From NCBI RefSeq assembly GCF_022760925.1, contig NZ_JAKTNT010000002.1, positions 124,001 to 188,000 of the forward strand: a DNA stretch of 64,000 bases, in the 5' to 3' direction. Position 1 is the stretch's first letter. Every line of letters starts with the position of its first letter. A model generated the notes under the pieces. It ran no database searches. It was not told the DNA's origin and saw nothing but the letters and a program-made list of their open reading frames with translations. Origin of the DNA: Thermus hydrothermalis (GTDB lineage Bacteria > Deinococcota > Deinococci > Deinococcales > Thermaceae). A program made the translations under genes and the position numbers. Shown here piece by piece: positions 59,655 to 64,000 of this stretch.

Positions 59655-60614
59655 TTGGAAGGGGATTTTCCTTTGCATGGTCGGGAGACGTTTGGGATGG
59701 TTTTCCAACACTTCGCCCTCCTTCCCCACCGCACGGCCTTGCAGAACGTGGCCCTGCCCTTGGAGCTTAAGGGGTATTCCCGCCGGGAGCGGGAGGAAAG
59801 GGCTCGGGCTTGGCTTGCCCGGGTGGGCCTCGAGGGCTATGAGCGGCACTTTCCGGCCCAGCTTTCCGGAGGGCAAAAGCAACGGGTGGGCTTAGCCCGC
59901 GCCCTTTGCGCCGACCCACCCGTTCTCCTCATGGACGAGGCCTTTAGCGCTTTAGATCCCTTGATCCGAAGGGAAATGCAGGATGAGCTTTTGCGCTTGC
60001 AAAAGGATCTTAGGAAGACCATCCTCTTCGTGACGCATGATCTAGACGAGGCACTGCGGCTTGGCGACCGCATCGCCATCATGCGGGATGGGGAGGTGGT
60101 GCAGGTGGGTACCCCTGAGGAAATCCTTGACCGTCCGGAGGATCCGTATGTGGAAGCCTTTTTGGAGGGGGTTAACCCGGCAAAGGTATACCGCCTGGGG
60201 GCGATCTTGCAGGAGCCGGTCACGGTTACCTTGGGGCGGGATGGGGTGCGGGTGGCCCTGTACCGCATGGGGCGGATGGGGGTGGCCAGCGCCTATGCCG
60301 TAGACCCCAACGGGTCCTTCCTGGGGGTGGTGCGGGCTGAGCGGTTGGCTCAGGCCCTTAGGCTTTGGGGGAAAACGCCAGACCTACAGCAGTTTGTGGA
60401 ATCTATTCCCACTTTGAACGTTCAACAAACCCTAGAGAAGGCCTTGCCCTTGGCGGCGGGGGCGGAGTTGCCTGTGCCGGTGGTGGATGAAGAGGGACGC
60501 CTTCTGGGCATCGTCACCCGGGAGCGGCTTCTTGGCGCCATGGCTAGGCGCTCTCTTCCCACCCAAACGCCCCCTTTGCCCGAGGGCGACCACGGGGTAG
60601 ACTCCGGAGCATGA
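59655..60614 (+). pseudogene. 5'-truncated glycine-betaine-type ABC ATPase (ProV/OpuAA-like) with two CBS domains
   Basis: The open frame encodes 319 residues, but recognisable homology starts only at GMVFQHFALLPHRTALQNV, the Q-loop region (codons at about 59694 onward); Walker A and the N-terminal ~80 residues are missing. The rest is intact: QLSGGQKQRVGLARAL, LLMDEAFSALDP, VTHDLDEAL, then two CBS domains (LPVPVVDEEGRLLGIVTRERL at the end). Without Walker A it cannot hydrolyse ATP. Upstream DNA (59570-59690) is A/T-rich and unrelated. No permease or binding-protein gene of such a system is nearby. I infer a decayed osmoprotectant importer. Confidence 0.8.
60598..60603 (+). promoter_or_regulatory. 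Leaderless -10 box of the alpha-glucosidase gene
   Basis: TAGACT inside the end of the ABC remnant, 7 nt before ATG 60611, so the glucosidase does not depend on the broken gene for transcription. Confidence 0.55.
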
Positions 60615-62200
60615 GCTGGTGGCGGGAAGCGGTTATCTACCAGGTCTACCCCCGGAGCTTCCAGGATACGAACGGGGACGGCATCGGGGACCTCGAGGGC
60701 GTAAGGCGGCGCCTCCCTTATCTCAAATCCCTCGGGGTGGACGCCCTCTGGCTTTCCCCCTTCTACAAGAGCCCCATGAAGGACTTCGGCTACGATGTGG
60801 CCGATTACTGCGATGTGGACCCCATCTTCGGGAGCCTGGAGGACTTTGACCGCCTCCTTCAGGAGGCCCACGCCCTGGGGCTAAGGGTCCTCATAGACCT
60901 GGTGCCCAACCACACCTCCAGCGAGCACCCTTGGTTTTTGGAGTCCCGCGCCTCCCGGGAAAGCCCCAAAAGGGACTGGTACATTTGGGCCGACCCCGCA
61001 CCCGACGGGGGCCCGCCCAACAACTGGCAGAGCTTCTTCGGCGGCCCCGCCTGGACCCTGGACGAGGGGACGGGGCAGTACTACCTCCACCTTTTTCTGC
61101 CAGAGCAGCCCGACCTCAACTGGCGGAACCCCGAGGTGCGGGAGGCCATGCACGAGGTCATGCGCTTCTGGCTCCGGCGGGGGGTGGACGGGTTTCGGGT
61201 GGATACGCTTTGGCTCTTGGGCAAGGACCCCCTTCTGCGGGACGAGCCTGGAAGCTCCTTTTGGCACCTGGGCTTGCCGGATCGGGCGCGCCACGAGCAC
61301 CTCTATACCGAGGACCAACCGGAGACCTACGCCTACGTGCGGGAGATGCGCTTTGTTCTGGACGAGTTTTCCCAGGATGGGCGGGCGCGCGTTATGGTGG
61401 GGGAGATCTACCTGCCCCTCCACCGGCTTGTGCGCTACTATGCCGCCGGGTGCCATCTGCCCTTCAATTTCAGCCTGATCACCCAGGGCCTACCCGATTG
61501 GCGGCCCGAGAACATCGCCCGCATCGTGGAGGAGTACGAGCGCCTCCTCACCCGCTTTGACTGGCCCAACTGGGTCCTGGGCAACCACGACCAGCCCCGC
61601 CTAGCCTCCCGCCTGGGGGAGGCCCAGGCCCGGGTGGCGGCCACCCTCCTCTTCACCCTGAGGGGCACCCCCACCTGGTACTACGGGGACGAGCTCGCCC
61701 TCCCCAACGGGGAGATCCCCCCGGAGAAGGTGCAAGACCCCGCCGCCCTAAGGCAAAGGGACCGCCAGGGCGAGCACGGCCTTCCCCCGGGCCGCGACCC
61801 CGAGCGCACCCCCATGCCCTGGGACGACTCCCCCAACGCCGGCTTCTCCACCGCCGAGCCTTGGCTTCCCCTCAACCCCGACTGGCAAAGGCGCAACGTG
61901 GCGGCCATGGAGAAGGACCCCCGTTCCATGCTCCACCTGGTGCGCCGCCTCATCGCCCTCAGGAAGGACCCTGGCCTCCTCTACGGGGCCTACCGCACCT
62001 ACTGGGCCCGGGAGGGCGTTTACGCCTACCTGCGGGGGGAGGGGTGGCTCGTGGCCCTGAACTTCACGGATAAGGAAAAGGCGCTTCCCCTTCCTCGAGG
62101 GGGACGGGTGGTCCTCTCCACCCACCTGGACCGGGAGGAGCGGGTGGGGGACCTCCTTCGCCTCAGGCCCGATGAGGGGGTGGTGGTGCGGCTAGACTGA
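60611..62200 (+). CDS. GH13 alpha-glucosidase
   Basis: 529 residues. The barrel motifs are YDVADYCDVD, LIDLVPNHTS, nucleophile region DGFRVDTLWLL, acid/base region MVGEIYLPLHRLV and LGNHDQPRLAS; the final domain is a beta sandwich. This is the oligo-1,6-glucosidase / alpha-glucosidase subfamily; Thermus enzymes of this length also hydrolyse trehalose, sucrose and isomaltose, which would fit its place beside the trehalose genes. The start ATGA overlaps the remnant's stop. It ends CTA GAC TGA, providing the next gene's -10 box. Confidence 0.93.
   Translation: MSWWREAVIYQVYPRSFQDTNGDGIGDLEGVRRRLPYLKSLGVDALWLSPFYKSPMKDFGYDVADYCDVDPIFGSLEDFDRLLQEAHALGLRVLIDLVPNHTSSEHPWFLESRASRESPKRDWYIWADPAPDGGPPNNWQSFFGGPAWTLDEGTGQYYLHLFLPEQPDLNWRNPEVREAMHEVMRFWLRRGVDGFRVDTLWLLGKDPLLRDEPGSSFWHLGLPDRARHEHLYTEDQPETYAYVREMRFVLDEFSQDGRARVMVGEIYLPLHRLVRYYAAGCHLPFNFSLITQGLPDWRPENIARIVEEYERLLTRFDWPNWVLGNHDQPRLASRLGEAQARVAATLLFTLRGTPTWYYGDELALPNGEIPPEKVQDPAALRQRDRQGEHGLPPGRDPERTPMPWDDSPNAGFSTAEPWLPLNPDWQRRNVAAMEKDPRSMLHLVRRLIALRKDPGLLYGAYRTYWAREGVYAYLRGEGWLVALNFTDKEKALPLPRGGRVVLSTHLDREERVGDLLRLRPDEGVVVRLD
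62193..62198 (+). promoter_or_regulatory. -10 box of the first methyltransferase embedded in the glucosidase Leu-Asp-stop codons
   Basis: TAGACT in CTA GAC TGA, 6 nt before GTG 62205. Confidence 0.5.
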
Positions 62201-62204
62201 GGGC

Positions 62205-62846
62205 GTGGAGGACCCCTTCCACGGCCTGGCGGAGGCCTACGAGGCCTGGTACGAGACCCCCTTGGGGGCCTACGTCATCGCCGAGGAGGAAAGGGCGCTA
62301 AGGGCCCTCCTCCCGCCGGGGGAGAGTCTTTTAGAGGTGGGGGCGGGAACCGGGTACTGGCTCAGGCGGTTTCCCTACCGGGAGAAGGTAGGGGTGGAGC
62401 CTTCGGCCGCCATGCGCCGGGTGGGGGAGGAGCGGACTCCCGGGGTGGAGTGGGTGGCCGCCCACGGGGAGGCCTTGCCCTTTCCTCCTGGGCGGTTTGA
62501 CGTGGTCCTCCTCTTCACCACCTTGGAGTTCGTGGAGGACGTGGAGGAAACCCTGAGGGAGGCCAGGAGGGTTCTTAGGCCGGGCGGGGCCTTGGTGGTG
62601 GGCCTCCTCGAGGCCCTCTCCCCCTGGGCTGCCCTCTACCGCCGCCTGGGGGAGAAGGGGGTGCGCCCCTGGACCCACGCCCGCTTCCTCACCCGGGAGG
62701 ACCTCACCGCCCTCCTGGGCCCCCCGGAGGCGGAAGGGGAGGCGGTCTACCTCGCTCCGGAGGCCAAACCCCCGTACGAGGAGGCGGACCGGGCGGGGAG
62801 GCGGGCGGGGAACCGCCCCGCCCTATACTTAGGGCGATGGCGCTAA
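62205..62846 (+). CDS. Class I SAM-dependent methyltransferase
   Basis: 213 residues from GTG 62205. Motif I is LLEVGAGTGYW (42-52), motif II region VGVEPS, post-II EALPFPPGRFDVVLLFTTLEFV, then ARRVLRPGGALVVGLLE. The layout is UbiE/Methyltransf_11-like; substrate unknown. The last 10 nt overlap the next methyltransferase gene. Confidence 0.88.
   Translation: MEDPFHGLAEAYEAWYETPLGAYVIAEEERALRALLPPGESLLEVGAGTGYWLRRFPYREKVGVEPSAAMRRVGEERTPGVEWVAAHGEALPFPPGRFDVVLLFTTLEFVEDVEETLREARRVLRPGGALVVGLLEALSPWAALYRRLGEKGVRPWTHARFLTREDLTALLGPPEAEGEAVYLAPEAKPPYEEADRAGRRAGNRPALYLGRWR
62824..62829 (+). promoter_or_regulatory. Leaderless -10 box of the YkoF-methyltransferase fusion
   Basis: TATACT inside the end of the previous gene, 7 nt before ATG 62837. 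Confidence 0.55.
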
Positions 62847-63586
62847 AGGCCCTTTTCGCCCTTTACCCCCTCCGGCAAGGGGATTACCGTGCGGTGGAAA
62901 AAGCCCTCCTGGCCCTGGAGGGAAGCGGCGTGGAGCACCGGGTCTTCCCCACCCACACCGAGCTTTCCGGGGAAGAGGCGGCGGTCTTTCGGGCGCTAGA
63001 GGGGGCCTTCGCCGAGGCGGCGGAGGAGGGGGCTGTGGTCCTGTGGGCCCTCCTCACCAACGCTTGCGAGGCCCAAGACCCCTTCCGCCTGCCCGAACGC
63101 CTAAAGCGCTTTCCCCCCTTGGAGGTGGCGCGGCGTGCCCTCGAGGGCCTTGAGGCCAAAAGCGCCCTGGACATCGGCACCGGCACAGGGGTCTTCGCCG
63201 AGGCCTTCGCCGAGCTCGGGCTTTTCGCCGTGGGCCTGGACCCTCGGACCGACCGCCTGGAGGTGGCCCGGGCCAAGGTGAAGGGGGCCCGTTTCGTGGA
63301 GGGCAGGGCGGAAAGCCTCCCCTTTCCCGAGGGAAGCTTTGACCTAGCCTTCTTTGGCCTCTCCCTCCACCACCTAAACCCCGTCCCCGCCCTCAAAGAG
63401 GCGGCGCGGGTGGCCCAGCGGGTGGCGGTGCTGGAGTGGCCCTACCGGGAGGAGGAAATGGGCCCGCCCTTGGCCCGGCGCCTTTCCCCGGAGGCCCTTC
63501 GGGCCCTCTTCCAGGAAGCCCTGGGGAGCCCACCCCGCCTCCACCTGGAGGCGGGGTACACCCTGGCCCTCTGGGAAAAAGCGTGA
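62837..63586 (+). CDS. YkoF-like domain fused to a SAM-dependent methyltransferase
   Basis: 249 residues. Residues about 3-80 (LKALFALYPLRQGDYRAVEKAL, VFPTHTELSGEEAAVFRALEGAF, VVLWALLTNACE) match the YkoF/UPF0045-like ferredoxin fold, in which FALYPL, a THTELSGE-like loop and the xSNAC-like end line a thiamine/HMP-binding pocket. From about 105 a class I methyltransferase follows (SALDIGTGTGVFAEAF, VGLDPRTDRLEVAR, ESLPFPEGSFDLAFFGLSLHHL). The two parts are in one frame with no internal start signal. The substrate of the methyltransferase may be bound or sensed by the first domain; that is inference. Confidence 0.82.
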   Translation: MALKALFALYPLRQGDYRAVEKALLALEGSGVEHRVFPTHTELSGEEAAVFRALEGAFAEAAEEGAVVLWALLTNACEAQDPFRLPERLKRFPPLEVARRALEGLEAKSALDIGTGTGVFAEAFAELGLFAVGLDPRTDRLEVARAKVKGARFVEGRAESLPFPEGSFDLAFFGLSLHHLNPVPALKEAARVAQRVAVLEWPYREEEMGPPLARRLSPEALRALFQEALGSPPRLHLEAGYTLALWEKA

Positions 63587-63587
63587 A

Positions 63588-63603
63588 GGCCCCTTGCGGG
63601 GCC
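63588..63603. terminator. Bidirectional terminator between methyltransferase and tRNA-Leu
   Basis: 6-bp stem GGCCCC / GGGGCC with loop TTGC, 2 nt after the methyltransferase stop; CTTT follows on the plus strand, and the hairpin lies 4 nt past the tRNA 3' end on the minus strand. Confidence 0.65.
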
Positions 63604-63606
63604 CTT

Positions 63607-63694
63607 TGGTGCCGGGGGCGGGACTCGAACCCGCACGCCCTCATCGGGCAACAGATTTTGAGTCTGCCGCGTCTACCTGTTCCGCCACCCCGGC
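63607..63694 (-). tRNA. tRNA-Leu(CAA)
   Basis: 88 nt with encoded CCA. The acceptor stem GCCGGGG pairs with CCCCGGC, the anticodon loop CTCAAAA gives CAA, and a long variable arm (TGCCCGATGAGGGCG region) marks a class II leucine tRNA. The first 22 nt overlap the 3' coding end of lnt on the same strand. Confidence 0.95.
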
Positions 63695-64000
63695 AGACGC
63701 ACCCTAAGGATAAGGCCAAGGAGGAAAATGGTCAACGCCAGGGCCACCGCCCAGTCCCCAAAACGCACGTAGGGGGTGGGGCTTTCCCGAAGGGCGTAGG
63801 GGGCAAGGAGGAAGCCTTCCCGGTGGGGCGGGATGGCGGCCACCACCCGGCCCCAGGGGTCCACGCTGGCGGTGATGCCGTCGTTCCCGGCCCTAAGGAG
63901 CCAGAGGCCCGTTTCCACCGCCCTAAGCCTTCCCATGGCGAAGTGCTGGCGCCCCCCAAAGGAGGAACCGAACCAGGCGTCGTTGGTGAGGAGGACGAGG
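63673..64000 (-). CDS. lnt: Apolipoprotein N-acyltransferase, C-terminal part
   Basis: The gene runs off the right edge; 108 C-terminal codons are visible. The nitrilase-fold end shows LLTNDAWFGSS (active-site loop region after the catalytic Cys), FAMGRLRAVETGLWLLRAGNDGIT with the conserved R-A-x-E and N-D-G, ASVDPWGRVV, then the last membrane helix (WAVALALTIFLLGLIL). It N-acylates lipoproteins in the inner membrane. The stop TAG (63673-63675) lies in the D-arm of tRNA-Leu, an unusual overlap. Confidence 0.9.
   Translation of the reverse strand, partial: LVLLTNDAWFGSSFGGRQHFAMGRLRAVETGLWLLRAGNDGITASVDPWGRVVAAIPPHREGFLLAPYALRESPTPYVRFGDWAVALALTIFLLGLILRVRLPGWRNR
63707..63735 (-). promoter_or_regulatory. 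tRNA-Leu promoter inside the lnt coding region
   Basis: -35 TTGACC (63730-63735), 17-nt spacer, -10 TATCCT (63707-63712) on the minus strand; the -10 ends 12 nt before the tRNA 5' end. Confidence 0.65.

Noticed and set aside
1-64000. CRISPR arrays, insertion sequences or prophage genes
   Set aside because: No spaced direct repeats, transposase motifs or phage structural genes were seen in reading the window.

Overview
The window is high-GC, tightly packed bacterial DNA that reads as a Thermus chromosome, close to T. thermophilus. The evidence is the GC-rich third codon positions, a -10 hexamer 6-8 nt from the start codon of many genes (leaderless mRNAs), a TtuB/TtuA tRNA 2-thiolation pair, a TreS-OtsB-OtsA trehalose cluster of Thermus type, an adenosylcobalamin-dependent ribonucleotide reductase and a divergent MurE consistent with ornithine peptidoglycan. 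Species assignment is inference. I see no CRISPR array, IS element, prophage or rRNA. No gene-free stretch exceeds 300 bases.

Layout. 1-8 kb: a TatD-family fragment, a CrtC/AttH-like lipoprotein, a flavodoxin-fold reductase, tsaB, a three-gene sugar ABC importer without its own ATPase, and a tungsten-type aldehyde:ferredoxin oxidoreductase. 8-16 kb: DUF58 protein, nrdJ, glpX, hisIE and hisF on the minus strand, then divergent trmFO, then a minus-strand operon argS-HtrA-like protease-two deoxynucleoside kinases-murE (to 19.6 kb). 19.7-27 kb: uvrC, M19 dipeptidase, PaaI-type thioesterase, two overlapping alpha/beta-hydrolase-like genes that both have Gly at the nucleophile position, a small predicted beta-barrel, truD and pepF. 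27-35 kb: a Liv-type ABC importer operon with an acyl-CoA synthetase between livG and livM, facing a divergent ArgH-like lyase. 35-45 kb: small membrane protein, a galE-like epimerase, uvrA, SIS-domain protein, csaA, tRNA(CAU), DUF2892 and DUF402 proteins, a secreted protein of unknown function, a NYN-domain protein, a ferredoxin/flavodoxin-NADP reductase-like flavoprotein and a zinc alcohol dehydrogenase.

45-54.6 kb: a complete oligopeptide ABC importer (SBP, two permeases, two ATPases) behind a palindromic operator shared with the dehydrogenase, then acuB-like, acuC-like, ttuB and ttuA. 54.6-62 kb: trehalose genes treS-otsB-otsA on the minus strand, the 3' remnant of a glycine-betaine type ABC ATPase, and an alpha-glucosidase. 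These four together look like an osmolyte island (make trehalose, interconvert it with maltose, hydrolyse it). The A/T-rich, truncated junction at 59.54-59.70 kb suggests rearrangement. 62-64 kb: two methyltransferases, the second fused to a YkoF-like N-terminal domain, then tRNA-Leu(CAA), whose 5' end lies inside the 3' end of lnt.

Genome-scale observations: more than 20 genes fit a -10/6-8 nt/start pattern, which also changes several start calls. Three gene ends read CTA GAC TAG or CTA GAC TGA and so carry a TAGACT -10 box for the next gene. Five convergent gene pairs interlock by a shared 4-nt stop (CTAG or TTAG). The least ordinary items are the YkoF-methyltransferase fusion, the paired pseudo-hydrolases, the tRNA promoter nested inside lnt, the acuC-ttuB-ttuA neighbourhood and the ABC permeases with large insertions. 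I do not see a clearly new multi-gene defence or biosynthetic system.
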